64,000 bases of DNA, from the NCBI RefSeq assembly GCF_025907915.1, contig NZ_JAPAAF010000003.1, positions 1 through 64,000 on the forward strand, in the 5' to 3' direction. The DNA comes from Gaoshiqia sediminis (GTDB taxonomy: Bacteria; Bacteroidota; Bacteroidia; Bacteroidales; Prolixibacteraceae). A program made the position numbers and the translations under genes. Positions 36,218 through 45,020 of this stretch are shown here, piece by piece. The notes under the pieces are model-generated. The model was not told the origin of the DNA and did no database searches. It saw only the letters and a program-made list of their open reading frames with translations. Every line of letters starts with the position of its first letter. Positions within the stretch are counted from its first letter, which is position 1.

Positions 36218-36766
36218 TTAAAAGTTGATGTCAGCTTCACGAAATAAAGAATTTTTCTGGTCTTTTGCAGAAATGATGGCTTCCGGTTCCGGTATCTTCC
36301 AATCAATCTTCAAGTCAGGATCGTTATAGATAATCCCTCGTTCAGATTCCGGGTGGTAATAGTTATCGCATTTATAGCTAAAAACGGCCGTTTCGCTCAA
36401 CACCGAAAAGCCATGGGCAAAACCACGCGGGATGAACAACTGCTTTTTGTTTTCACCCGTAAGCTCTACGCCAAACCATTGCCCAAAAGTAGGCGAACCT
36501 TTCCGTAAATCGACGGCCACATCAAACACGCTCCCCTCAATAACCCTTACCAGCTTAGCCTGTGCGTGCGGCGCCAGTTGATAGTGCAACCCGCGAATAA
36601 CCCCGCGAACGGATTTCGACTCGTTATCCTGTATGAAACCAGCATCCATACCCAACTCTTTATATCGACCCGCATGAAAGCTTTCGAGAAAATAACCCCG
36701 GTCGTCCTGAAACACCTTTGGCTCCAACACAATCAATCCGTCAATGGGTGTTTTGTAAATTTCCAT
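36218..36766 (-). CDS. rfbC: dTDP-4-dehydrorhamnose 3,5-epimerase
   Basis: 182 residues, a cupin-fold epimerase. PKVFQDDRGYFLESFHAGRY, the catalytic His in GVIRGLHYQLAPHAQAK, and PRGFAHGFSVLSETAVFSYKCDNYY are the family motifs. ATG 36766 gives MEIYKTPIDGL and lies 16 bp after the rfbA stop. The longer frame would overlap rfbA and is rejected. It acts between the missing RfbB and RfbD. Confidence 0.95.
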   Translation of the reverse strand: MEIYKTPIDGLIVLEPKVFQDDRGYFLESFHAGRYKELGMDAGFIQDNESKSVRGVIRGLHYQLAPHAQAKLVRVIEGSVFDVAVDLRKGSPTFGQWFGVELTGENKKQLFIPRGFAHGFSVLSETAVFSYKCDNYYHPESERGIIYNDPDLKIDWKIPEPEAIISAKDQKNSLFREADINF

Positions 36767-36782
36767 TCGTTTTGAAAAAATT

Positions 36783-37664
36783 TTAAAATGATGATATTTT
36801 CTTATTTGCGAGCTTGTGGAGGTATTCACCGTACTGATTTTTCAGCAAGGGCTTGGCAAGCTCCAAAAGTTGTTCCCGGTTAATGTAGCCTTTTTTAAAG
36901 GCAATTTCCTCAATGCAGGAAACCTTCAGCCCCTGACGTTGCTCGATGGTGGCAATAAAGTTTGATGCCTGCAACAGGCTGTCGTGTGTTCCGGTATCGA
37001 GCCAGGCAAAGCCACGCCCAAGCAGTTTCACATTCAGGCGTCCCTCTTCCAGATACAGGCGGTTCAGGTCGGTAATCTCAAGCTCTCCGCGCGCCGACGG
37101 TTTTAACGATTTGGCTTTCTGAACCACATCGTTCGAATAAAAATACAAACCGGTTACTGCATAATTCGATTTCGGCTCGGCGGGTTTTTCTTCCAGAGAA
37201 AGCACTTTGCCGGTTTCATCGAATTCGGCCACGCCATATCGCTCGGGGTCGTTCACATAATAGCCAAAAACCAAAGCGCCGTCTTCTAGCGAGGCTGCCT
37301 CTTCCAAAATAGCCCGGAAGTTGTATCCGTAGAAAATATTGTCGCCCAAAATCATACAAACCGAATCGTTTCCAATAAACTCTTCGCCAATAATAAATGC
37401 CTGCGCCAACCCGTCGGGCGAAGGCTGCACTGCGTACTGAATCTGAATCCCAAGTTGCGAACCGTCTTCCAGCAGATTTTTGTACAAGGGAATGTCGTGC
37501 GGAGTAGAAATGATCAGGATTTCACGAATACCGGCCAACATCAGCACCGAAAGCGGGTAATAGATCATGGGCTTATCGTAAACCGGAATAATCTGCTTCG
37601 ATATGGATTTGGTTATCGGGTATAAACGCGTACCGGAGCCACCGGCCAAAATAATGCCTTTCAT
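36783..37664 (-). CDS. rfbA: Glucose-1-phosphate thymidylyltransferase
   Basis: 293 residues. [24 protein letters not shown] carries the nucleotide-binding signature, shown here in its usual position at residues 5-20, and [13 protein letters not shown]-like [13 protein letters not shown] is the metal site. It makes dTDP-glucose from dTTP and glucose-1-phosphate. Follows the UDP-glucuronate decarboxylase gene by 11 bp. The next pathway enzyme, RfbB, is not in this window. Confidence 0.96.
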   Translation of the reverse strand: MKGIILAGGSGTRLYPITKSISKQIIPVYDKPMIYYPLSVLMLAGIREILIISTPHDIPLYKNLLEDGSQLGIQIQYAVQPSPDGLAQAFIIGEEFIGNDSVCMILGDNIFYGYNFRAILEEAASLEDGALVFGYYVNDPERYGVAEFDETGKVLSLEEKPAEPKSNYAVTGLYFYSNDVVQKAKSLKPSARGELEITDLNRLYLEEGRLNVKLLGRGFAWLDTGTHDSLLQASNFIATIEQRQGLKVSCIEEIAFKKGYINREQLLELAKPLLKNQYGEYLHKLANKKISSF

Positions 37665-37675
37665 AATATGTGTAT

Positions 37676-38617
37676 TTATGATTTCAATAAATTATCAAAA
37701 TAAGCAATTGTTTTTTTGAGTCCTTCGTCCAATTGAACTTCCGGCTGCCAGCCAGCCAGTTTCTCCATGGCAAGGCTAATGTCGGGTTGCCGCTGAATAG
37801 GATCATCCACCGGAAGCGGCTCAAACACAATTTTTGATTTTGAACCGGTGAGGTCGATAATTTTTTGGGCCAATTCCATAATGGTAAATTCATTTGGATT
37901 GCCAATATTCACCGGCCCGGTAAACGAATCGTCGGTGTTCATCATGCGGATCATGCCTTCAACCACATCGTCAACATACTGAAAACTGCGTGTTTGTAGT
38001 CCGTTGCCAAACACAGTAATATCCTGTCCCCGCAACGCCTGCACAATAAAATTAGACACAACCCGACCATCGTCGGGCTCCATTCGAGGACCATAGGTAT
38101 TAAAAATGCGCACAATTTTAATACGAACACCATTCTGGTTATGGTAGTTTACAAACAAGGATTCGGCGCAGCGTTTGCCCTCGTCGTAACACGAACGCAC
38201 GCCAATCGGGTTTACGTTTCCCCAGTAACTTTCCGGCTGCGGGTGCAACTCGGGATCGCCATATACTTCGCTGGTAGAGGCCTGCAAAATCTTTGCCTTT
38301 ACCCGTTTGGCCAAGCCAAGCATATTGATGGCCCCCATTACTGAAGTCTTTATCGTTTTTATCGCATTGTACTGGTAGTGGACCGGCGAGGCCGGACAAG
38401 CCAGGTTATAAACTTCGTCCACCTCAATATAATACGGCATAGTTACATCATGGCGCACCAACTCAAAATATGGTTGGCCCAACAGGTGAATGATTTTCGA
38501 TTTTGACCCTGTAAAAAAATTATCCAGGCAAGTCACCTCGTTGCCCTCGGCCAGCAACCGTTCGCAAAGATGGGAACCAATAAAACCCGCACCACCTGTA
38601 ACCAAAATTCGTTTCAT
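37676..38617 (-). CDS. UDP-glucuronate decarboxylase family (UXS-type SDR)
   Basis: 313 residues. [21 protein letters not shown] is the NAD-binding start, and the catalytic YDEGKR (Tyr-x3-Lys) lies in [13 protein letters not shown], preceded by the STSEVYGDP stretch. The [14 protein letters not shown] segment is characteristic of UDP-xylose synthases, which convert UDP-glucuronate to UDP-xylose. The alternative, an RfbB-type 4,6-dehydratase, is less likely, because the residues around [10 protein letters not shown] follow UXS. First gene of the six-gene leftward operon, with its own promoter. Confidence 0.9.
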   Translation of the reverse strand: MKRILVTGGAGFIGSHLCERLLAEGNEVTCLDNFFTGSKSKIIHLLGQPYFELVRHDVTMPYYIEVDEVYNLACPASPVHYQYNAIKTIKTSVMGAINMLGLAKRVKAKILQASTSEVYGDPELHPQPESYWGNVNPIGVRSCYDEGKRCAESLFVNYHNQNGVRIKIVRIFNTYGPRMEPDDGRVVSNFIVQALRGQDITVFGNGLQTRSFQYVDDVVEGMIRMMNTDDSFTGPVNIGNPNEFTIMELAQKIIDLTGSKSKIVFEPLPVDDPIQRQPDISLAMEKLAGWQPEVQLDEGLKKTIAYFDNLLKS

Positions 38618-38702
38618 TGCTCTTTGTTGAATGGAAGTTTATCCTCATACGGCCAATACAGGCACAAGTATGGTTGTTTTTGAAATGATATCATTTGCCC
38701 AA

Positions 38703-38732
38703 CAAAACTACGGTGTTTTGCCACAAATCAAA
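38703..38732 (-). promoter_or_regulatory. Promoter of the sugar-nucleotide operon
   Basis: TTTG (38729-38732), 18 nt, then TAGTTTTG (38703-38710) on the minus strand, giving a leader of about 80 nt before the ATG at 38617. The rest of the 357-bp divergent gap holds only this and the rpsA promoter. Confidence 0.65.
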
Positions 38733-38892
38733 TGAAACATGCATGAAATTTACATCTACAAATCCAAATTCACTCATATCATATCTGTCAAAAGTTCGGA
38801 ATTGAATAAAATTCACAATTGCCGCTTAACTGCCCGTTGTGATAAAAACGATAAAAACCACTGCTCAAAAAGCAAAAAAGGCACTGAAAATC

Positions 38893-38923
38893 TTTGTTTT
38901 AAGACGGATAAACACTAATTTTG
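38893..38923 (+). promoter_or_regulatory. Promoter of rpsA
   Basis: TTTG (38893-38896), exactly 19 nt, then TAATTTTG (38916-38923): a perfect consensus match with a leader of about 46 nt. Confidence 0.85.
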
Positions 38924-38974
38924 CGGCGCATTAGTAAAATATAATGTCTAACTTATTAATTAATTGTATTTTAA

Positions 38975-40843
38975 ATGGTAGAAAACAACACAGAGAACCT
39001 TGAGCCCAAGGAAGAACTCGAACAGCAAGCTGAAGTAGCTGCAAGCGCTCCTGCCCAGGAAGTGGCTGCAAGCTCAGAAGAATTTGACTGGGATGCACTC
39101 GAATCAGAAGATGAGGGATTTGCCGGTCAACGCAAAAATGACCTCGAAAAATTTTATGACAACACGCTGAACACCGTTCAGGAAAAAGAAGTGTTGGAAG
39201 GAACTGTAATCTCGATGAACAAACGCGAAGTAGTGGTTGACATCGGTTACAAATCTGACGGCATCGTCAGCTTGAATGAATTCCGCTACAACCCCGAATT
39301 AAAAGTGGGCGACCCGGTAGAAGTTTACATCGAAAGCCTGGAAGACAAAAAAGGACAAATGATCCTGTCGCACAAAAAAGCACGCGCGATGCGTTCATGG
39401 GACCGTGTAAATGCCGCTTTGGACAACGACGAAATCATCAAAGGTTACATCAAGTGCCGTACAAAAGGTGGTATGATCGTCGATGTATTCGGAATCGAAG
39501 CCTTCTTGCCAGGTTCACAAATTGATGTGAAACCGATCCGCGACTACGATATCTACGTAGGCAAAACCATGGAGTTCAAAGTGGTTAAAATCAACCAGGA
39601 ATTCCGCAACGTGGTTGTTTCGCACAAAGCGCTTATCGAAGCTGAACTGGAACAGCAGAAAAAAGAGATTATCTCTAAACTCGAAAAAGGACAAGTACTG
39701 GAAGGTACTGTTAAAAACATTACTTCATACGGTGTATTCATCGACCTTGGCGGTGTTGACGGATTGATCCACATCACCGACCTGAGCTGGGGCCGTATTT
39801 CTCACCCGAACGAAATCGTTGAATTGGATCAGAAATTGAACGTGGTGATCCTCGACTTCGATGATGACAAAAAACGGATCGCTCTGGGTCTGAAACAACT
39901 GACTCCGCACCCATGGGACAACCTGGATGCCGAACTGAAAGTTGGCGACAGCGTGAAAGGTAAAGTAGTTGTGATGGCTGACTACGGTGCATTTGTAGAA
40001 ATCGCTCCGGGCGTAGAGGGTTTGATCCACGTTTCAGAAATGAGCTGGTCACAACACCTGCGCAGCGCTCAGGACTTCCTGAAAGTTGGCGACGAAATCG
40101 AAGCTCAGATCCTGACGTTGGACCGCGAAGAACGCAAAATGTCTCTCGGTATCAAACAGCTGCGTCAAGATCCATGGCAAGATATCGAAAGCCGCTTTGG
40201 CGTTGGTTCAAAACACACAGCTACCGTTCGCAACTTCACTAACTTCGGTGTATTTGTTGAAATCGAAGAAGGCGTTGACGGTCTGATCCACATCTCCGAC
40301 CTGAGCTGGACCAAGAAAATCAAACACCCATCCGAATTCACAGCCATCGGCGCCGAAATCGAAGTTGTGGTGTTGGACATCGACAAAGAAAACCGTCGTT
40401 TGAGCCTTGGCCACAAACAACTGGAAGAAAACCCGTGGGATGTTTTCGAAACCATCTTCTCGGTTGATTCAATCCATGAAGGAACAGTTGTTGAGTTGTT
40501 CGACAAAGGCGCAACAATCGCTCTTCCTTACGGTGTTGAAGGATTCGCAACTCCTCGCCACCTAGTAAAAGAAGACGGTTCACAAGCCAGTCTGGATGAA
40601 AAATTGGATTTCAAAGTAATTGAGTTCTCCAAGTCTGCAAAACGGATTATTCTTTCTCACTCACGCGTATTCGAAGATGAGAAAAAATCCGAAGAAACAG
40701 CAACTAAAAAGGCTCAGGCAAAGCAAACCAAGAAAGCTGTGAAAACTGTAAAAGAAAACCTGGAGAAAACAACTTTAGGTGACATCAGCGAATTGGCTGC
40801 CTTGAAATCTCAAATGGAAGCTGAAGAAAATAAAGAAAAATAA
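38975..40843 (+). CDS. rpsA: Small ribosomal subunit protein bS1
   Basis: 622 residues. An acidic N-terminal stretch rich in Glu and Ala is followed by six S1 (OB-fold) RNA-binding domains. The later ones are easily seen by repeated GVFIDLGGVDGLIHITDLSWG, GAFVEIAPGVEGLIHVSEMSW and GVFVEIEEGVDGLIHISDL units near residues 250-445, and the C-terminus is a Lys/Glu tail. It helps load mRNA onto the 30S subunit; Bacteroidota depend less on Shine-Dalgarno pairing, in keeping with the weak ribosome sites in this window. Confidence 0.98.
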   Translation: MVENNTENLEPKEELEQQAEVAASAPAQEVAASSEEFDWDALESEDEGFAGQRKNDLEKFYDNTLNTVQEKEVLEGTVISMNKREVVVDIGYKSDGIVSLNEFRYNPELKVGDPVEVYIESLEDKKGQMILSHKKARAMRSWDRVNAALDNDEIIKGYIKCRTKGGMIVDVFGIEAFLPGSQIDVKPIRDYDIYVGKTMEFKVVKINQEFRNVVVSHKALIEAELEQQKKEIISKLEKGQVLEGTVKNITSYGVFIDLGGVDGLIHITDLSWGRISHPNEIVELDQKLNVVILDFDDDKKRIALGLKQLTPHPWDNLDAELKVGDSVKGKVVVMADYGAFVEIAPGVEGLIHVSEMSWSQHLRSAQDFLKVGDEIEAQILTLDREERKMSLGIKQLRQDPWQDIESRFGVGSKHTATVRNFTNFGVFVEIEEGVDGLIHISDLSWTKKIKHPSEFTAIGAEIEVVVLDIDKENRRLSLGHKQLEENPWDVFETIFSVDSIHEGTVVELFDKGATIALPYGVEGFATPRHLVKEDGSQASLDEKLDFKVIEFSKSAKRIILSHSRVFEDEKKSEETATKKAQAKQTKKAVKTVKENLEKTTLGDISELAALKSQMEAEENKEK

Positions 40844-40889
40844 GCCTGGCTTATCGATTGTTTTATCAGAATTTCGTAATTTTCCATTC

Positions 40890-41243
40890 ATGGATTTTGA
40901 AATTATCAGAAAAGAAGGTCACTCAGTTATTAAAGTACTGAGCAACAAGCTGGACACCAATAATGCCCCTGAACTGAAATCGGAACTGGTGGTATTGGGC
41001 AACGAAAGTGTACGGAACATCATTTTGGATATCAGCGAATGCAAATACGTTGACTCTTCCGGATTGAGCGCCATACTGGTTGCTAACCGTCTGTGCGAAG
41101 ATGCTATCGGTACCTTTATCCTGTCCGGCCTTCAACCCGATGTTGAACATCTGATCCGCATTTCGATGCTCCACACGGTTTTGCTGATTACCAAAACCGT
41201 TGATGAAGCAGAACAATTGCTGGAGCAAAAAGGCAAATTATAG
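40890..41243 (+). CDS. STAS domain protein (anti-sigma factor antagonist type)
   Basis: 117 residues forming one STAS domain. NIILDISECKYVDSSGLSAILVANR carries the Asp-Ser-Ser-Gly loop (about residues 54-57) whose serine is phosphorylated in SpoIIAA/RsbV relatives. No anti-sigma kinase or phosphatase is adjacent. It lies 46 bp behind rpsA and 9 bp before the RNase Z gene, so it may be co-transcribed with either. A near-consensus TAATTTTC stands just before it (40877-40884). Confidence 0.9.
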   Translation: MDFEIIRKEGHSVIKVLSNKLDTNNAPELKSELVVLGNESVRNIILDISECKYVDSSGLSAILVANRLCEDAIGTFILSGLQPDVEHLIRISMLHTVLLITKTVDEAEQLLEQKGKL

Positions 41244-41252
41244 CCTGGCTGC

Positions 41253-42176
41253 ATGCAGATGCCATTTCAATTAACAATTTTGGGAAGTAGTTCAGCAATG
41301 CCTACTTCTTCAAGATATCCAACCGCTCAAGTGCTCAATGTGCTTGGGCGGTTTTTTTTGATTGATTGCGGCGAAGGGACGCAGCATCAAATCCGCAAAA
41401 ACAAAATTGGTTTTGGCAAGCTCAACCATATCCTGATTTCGCATTTGCACGGCGACCATTTCTTCGGATTGATCGGATTGATTTCAACCCAAATGCTTTT
41501 GGGGCGAAAAAACGATCTGCATATCTTTGCCCACTCCGAACTGCAACGGTACATCCAGTTTCAGCTCGACTTTTTAGGCATCACCGATCCCGGTTTCCGG
41601 TTGGTGTTTCACCCGTTGAACTTTAAGCGCCCGCAAGTCATTTCTGAAGATGACAAACTGACCATCACCTCCTTTCCGCTAAAACACCGGATTCCGTGCT
41701 GCGGGTTTCGGTTTGACGAAAAACCCAAAGCCCCCAATATCATCAAGGAGAAGATCAAACTATACAATATTCCGATCCGGGACATCAAACGGATAAAAGC
41801 CGGGGAGGATTTTGTGGCAGAAAGCGGTGCCGTTATTCCAAACAATCAGCTGGTGATTCCAGCCCCGCCACCACGTTCATTTGCGTATTGCTCGGACACC
41901 GCTTTTACCGAAACAATCATCGATACAATTAGCGGCGTTGACCTGCTTTACCACGAAGCCACCTTCGCGCACGACGACCTTAAAACAGCCAGCGAGACCT
42001 ATCATTCAACCGGAGTGCAGGCCGCCCAAATTGCCCGGTTGGCCGGAGCTAAAAAACTGCTGATCGGCCATTTTTCGGCCCGTTACAAGCAACCGGAAAT
42101 CATCTTGCAGGAAGCGCAGGCTATCTTTCCAAACACAGAGGCTGCCAACGAAAATGAGACTTTTCAGATAGGTTAA
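41253..42176 (+). CDS. rnz: Ribonuclease Z
   Basis: 307 residues of the metallo-beta-lactamase fold. ILGSSSAMPTSSRYPTAQVL is the family start, the zinc motif is HLHGDHFFG (about residues 65-73), and FAYCSDTAFTE and LYHEATFAHDD complete the metal site, with HFSARY near the C-terminus. It removes the 3' trailer of tRNA precursors. ATG 41253 or 41259. Convergent with rny. Confidence 0.97.
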   Translation: MQMPFQLTILGSSSAMPTSSRYPTAQVLNVLGRFFLIDCGEGTQHQIRKNKIGFGKLNHILISHLHGDHFFGLIGLISTQMLLGRKNDLHIFAHSELQRYIQFQLDFLGITDPGFRLVFHPLNFKRPQVISEDDKLTITSFPLKHRIPCCGFRFDEKPKAPNIIKEKIKLYNIPIRDIKRIKAGEDFVAESGAVIPNNQLVIPAPPPRSFAYCSDTAFTETIIDTISGVDLLYHEATFAHDDLKTASETYHSTGVQAAQIARLAGAKKLLIGHFSARYKQPEIILQEAQAIFPNTEAANENETFQIG

Positions 42177-42369
42177 TCCCGTCGGAGATTTCCTTTCCGG
42201 CACCGTAAACTTGTTACATTTTTGGATATTGAACTAAGCCCTGATCAGGAATAAGCATGCTATTTATCGGGCTTTTCCGGTTAGCATTGTTTAAGCGGTG
42301 AGCTTGTCATTCGCTGTGACGATAATACAAGCTCCCATCTTGATAAAAACAGGAACAAGAGGGAGTAAA

Positions 42370-42479
42370 TTTTTAATACGTATTAAATATATTTTTAACA
42401 GGTATTAAAATATTTTTTCATACGTATTAAAAAATAAATTGACAAGTATTAAAAATTCAATTAATAATTATTAGATGAC
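42370..42479. repeat. Iteron-like array, five 22-bp direct repeats
   Basis: The core GTATTAAA starts at 42380, 42402, 42424 and 42446, exactly 22 bp apart; a fifth, TTATTAGA, is at 42468 in the same phase. Units 1-3 begin TTTTT, and units 1 and 3 share ATACGTATTAAA. Unit 1 contains a 16-base perfect palindrome around TACGTA. The 22-bp period puts each core on the same face of the helix. Confidence 0.75.
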
Positions 42480-42556
42480 CTATTTTCCTGCGCAGAACAC
42501 TCATTTCCTTCTTGCAACAGTAGCTGCTTTTGGCTGTCATTTCCCTTCATCCAACA

Positions 42557-42592
42557 AAAAAGGCTGCCCAACTAAAGTCAGACAGCCTTTTC
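42557..42592 (-). terminator. Terminator of rny
   Basis: AAAGGCTG and CAGCCTTT arms around a 16-base loop, with a T run on the minus strand, 20 bp after the rny stop. Confidence 0.7.
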
Positions 42593-42612
42593 TATGTTAT
42601 CAGATTGTAGAA

Positions 42613-44166
42613 TTACTTCGCGTAGTTCACAGCGCGTAATTCGCGGATCACCGTGATTTTAATTTGCCCCGGATAAGTCATTTCGTCTTGAATATGTTTG
42701 GCGATATCGTATGACAGCTGTTCGGTTTCTTTGTCCGAGATTTTATCGCTGCCAACAATCACGCGCAACTCGCGACCGGCCTGTATCGCATAGGTTTTCA
42801 AAACTCCCGGGTATGAAAGCGCCAGGTCTTCCAAGGCCTTCAACCGTTTGATGTACGACTCGACCACTTCGCGACGGGCTCCCGGACGGGCGCCGGATAT
42901 AGCATCGCACACCTGCACGATGGGGGCTAGCAGGCTTTGCATTTCCACCTCGTCGTGGTGGGCACCGATAGCGTTGCAAATCTCAGGCTTTTCTTTGTAT
43001 TTCTCGGCCAGTTTCATCCCAAGTACTGCGTGTGGCAATTCCGGCTCATCATCCGGAACTTTGCCAATATCGTGGAGCAATCCGGCACGTTTCGCCCATT
43101 TCGGGTTCAACCCAAGTTCGGTGGCCATTATAGCACACAGGTTGGCCACTTCGCGTGAGTGCTGCAACAGGTTTTGTCCGTATGACGAACGGTATTTCAT
43201 TTTCCCGATCAGACGGATCAGCTCGGGGTGCAATCCGTGTACACCGAGGTCAATCGTGGTACGTTTTCCGGTTTCGATGATCTCTTCTTCCACTTGCTTT
43301 TTCACCTTGCCCACCACTTCTTCAATGCGGGCCGGGTGAATACGACCATCGGTTACCAACTGGTGCAAAGCCAGACGGGCCACTTCGCGGCGAACCGGGT
43401 CGAAGCCGGAAAGCACGATGGCTTCGGGCGTATCGTCAACAATGATCTCGACGCCGGTAGCGGCTTCGAGGGCGCGGATATTGCGACCTTCGCGACCAAT
43501 GATGCGGCCTTTGATTTCGTCGCTTTCGATGTGGAAAATTGTGACAGCGTTTTCTATGGCTGTTTCGGTAGCTACCCGCTGGATGGTTTTCACCACTACT
43601 TTCTTGGCTTCTTTATTGGCCGTCAGCTTGGCTTCCTCCATGATTTCGTTGATGTACGACATGGCTTCGGTCTTGGCTTCGTTTTTCAGCGATTCTACCA
43701 GCTGGCTTTTGGCTTCCTCGGCCGACAATCCCGAAATGGCTTCGAGTTGTTCAACCTGCTGTTTGTGCATGCGCTCCAGCTCTTCTTCTTTTTGCTGAAC
43801 CATGTTCAGTTGAACAGACAGGTTTTCGCGGATTACATCCACTTCTTTTTTATCCGTTTCAAACTCTTTTAACTTCCGTTGCAACTCGTCTTTACGTTGC
43901 AGAAAACCAGCTTCTTTTTGCTTCAGTTTATTATCGAGGGCAGTAATTTTATTGTTTTTCTCGTTGATGTACTTTTCATGTTCGGCCTTTAACTGAAGAA
44001 ATTTCTCCTTGGCCTGCAACATTTTGTCCTTTTTTATGACTTCACCCTCAGCTTCAGCCTCGCTGATGATTTTTCTTTTCTTTCCCTGGATGGCTTTGTC
44101 CCACATAAAGTAGGAAAGTACCCCACCACCCAAAAAACCTGAAATTACGTATAGTATTATTTCCAT
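42613..44166 (-). CDS. rny: Ribonuclease Y
   Basis: 517 residues. An N-terminal membrane helix (about 4-20) is followed by a long coiled coil (about 25-190), a KH RNA-binding domain with [19 protein letters not shown] near residue 223, and an HD domain with [12 protein letters not shown] (metal site). It is the main initiating endonuclease for mRNA decay in bacteria without RNase E. It follows zapA after a strong hairpin and has its own terminator. Confidence 0.97.
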   Translation of the reverse strand: MEIILYVISGFLGGGVLSYFMWDKAIQGKKRKIISEAEAEGEVIKKDKMLQAKEKFLQLKAEHEKYINEKNNKITALDNKLKQKEAGFLQRKDELQRKLKEFETDKKEVDVIRENLSVQLNMVQQKEEELERMHKQQVEQLEAISGLSAEEAKSQLVESLKNEAKTEAMSYINEIMEEAKLTANKEAKKVVVKTIQRVATETAIENAVTIFHIESDEIKGRIIGREGRNIRALEAATGVEIIVDDTPEAIVLSGFDPVRREVARLALHQLVTDGRIHPARIEEVVGKVKKQVEEEIIETGKRTTIDLGVHGLHPELIRLIGKMKYRSSYGQNLLQHSREVANLCAIMATELGLNPKWAKRAGLLHDIGKVPDDEPELPHAVLGMKLAEKYKEKPEICNAIGAHHDEVEMQSLLAPIVQVCDAISGARPGARREVVESYIKRLKALEDLALSYPGVLKTYAIQAGRELRVIVGSDKISDKETEQLSYDIAKHIQDEMTYPGQIKITVIRELRAVNYAK

Positions 44167-44195
44167 GTTGGTTAATTGTTACTTTTAATTGTTAA

Positions 44196-44260
44196 TAAAA
44201 AAAAGCCAGCAATTCAATTCAGTTCCTTTAAATGAAGGGACTGAATCAAATGCGGGCTTC
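44196..44260 (-). terminator. Terminator of the zapA unit
   Basis: A long imperfect hairpin: GGAAGCCCGCATTTGATTCAG pairs back with CTGAATTGAATTGCTGGCTT, and a run of eight T follows on the minus strand. It separates zapA from rny. Confidence 0.7.
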
Positions 44261-44275
44261 CGATATATTGAATTT

Positions 44276-44569
44276 TTATTCGTTCAATGACAAGTAATCG
44301 TTCAGGTGTTCATCGAGCAGCTTGAGTTCCTCAATAATCGGTGACTCATCAGCCAGCTGCTCCATTTCCAGATTTTTCAATACAAACTGAAAAGCCGTCA
44401 TTGCCAAAAAATCCTGTGCATCCTGGTTGGCGTACTTTTTTTTGTATTCAAGAACGATATCATTAATCATTTTCGCAGCTTTCCGACACTTCTCTTCCTG
44501 CTTCCGGTCAATTCTCAACGGATAAATCCGCCCGTTGATATTAATATTTATTGAAAGCTCGTCTGCCAT
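44276..44569 (-). CDS. zapA: Cell division protein ZapA
   Basis: 97 residues with ININGRIYPLRIDRKQEEKCRKAAKMIND at the start, the ZapA beta-hairpin and helix, then a C-terminal coiled coil (FVLKNLEMEQLADE). It bundles FtsZ filaments at midcell. Follows a coiled-coil gene by 15 bp; the two probably form a unit. Confidence 0.93.
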   Translation of the reverse strand: MADELSINININGRIYPLRIDRKQEEKCRKAAKMINDIVLEYKKKYANQDAQDFLAMTAFQFVLKNLEMEQLADESPIIEELKLLDEHLNDYLSLNE

Positions 44570-44584
44570 TTTCAGATGTATTGA

Positions 44585-44878
44585 CTATACATTCAACTGC
44601 GCAATACATTTATCAATTTCCCGCACTATCTTATTGATGCGCTGTTTTACCTGCAGCTTCTCAGGGTCGCTAACCGATAAAACTTTCGCAGCCTTTAAAT
44701 CATCATACTTTTTAACCAAGCGCTCATTTTCACTTTTCAGGGCAGCAATTTCATTTTCCAACAGGGAAACTCGTTCCGACAATTGCTGTTTTTCTTGTTT
44801 TGAATGATCATGTCGTCGAATCAACAGCCGGAGTTTTGCCTTAAAATCGTCCAGTAAAATTTGATCCTGCTCAGTCAT
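44585..44878 (-). CDS. Coiled-coil protein upstream of zapA
   Basis: 97 residues from ATG 44878, almost entirely coiled coil (LLIRRHDHSKQEKQQL, LLENEIAALKSENERLVKKYDDL), with no membrane segment or signal. No function is recognised; position next to zapA and the predicted structure suggest a ZapB-like partner, which is inference. A perfect TAATTTTG box at 44897-44904 overlaps a TTG seven codons upstream, so the ATG is the start. Confidence 0.75.
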   Translation of the reverse strand: MTEQDQILLDDFKAKLRLLIRRHDHSKQEKQQLSERVSLLENEIAALKSENERLVKKYDDLKAAKVLSVSDPEKLQVKQRINKIVREIDKCIAQLNV

Positions 44879-44896
44879 TTCGGTATGTTTCTTCGA

Positions 44897-44904
44897 CAAA
44901 ATTA
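44897..44904 (-). promoter_or_regulatory. -7 box of the coiled-coil/zapA unit
   Basis: TAATTTTG on the minus strand, 19 bp before the ATG at 44878. Confidence 0.5.
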
Positions 44905-45020
44905 ATATTTTTGCCCAATTGATAACACGAAGATAGCTTTATTTGTTGAATAGCAGCATCGCCCCGTCAAATCTTATTTGTCACTGTTATCATCAGCGAT
45001 CTGAATAACATTGCATTGCC

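Larger units (their letters stand above)
42177..42612. other. Convergent intergenic region with hairpin, iteron-like repeats and rny terminator
   Basis: 436 bp without a gene. A hairpin with 8-base arms GAGCTTGT (42300-42307) and ACAAGCTC (42327-42334) lies first, then the AT-rich 22-bp repeats, then the rny terminator. Nothing here looks coding. Confidence 0.6.
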
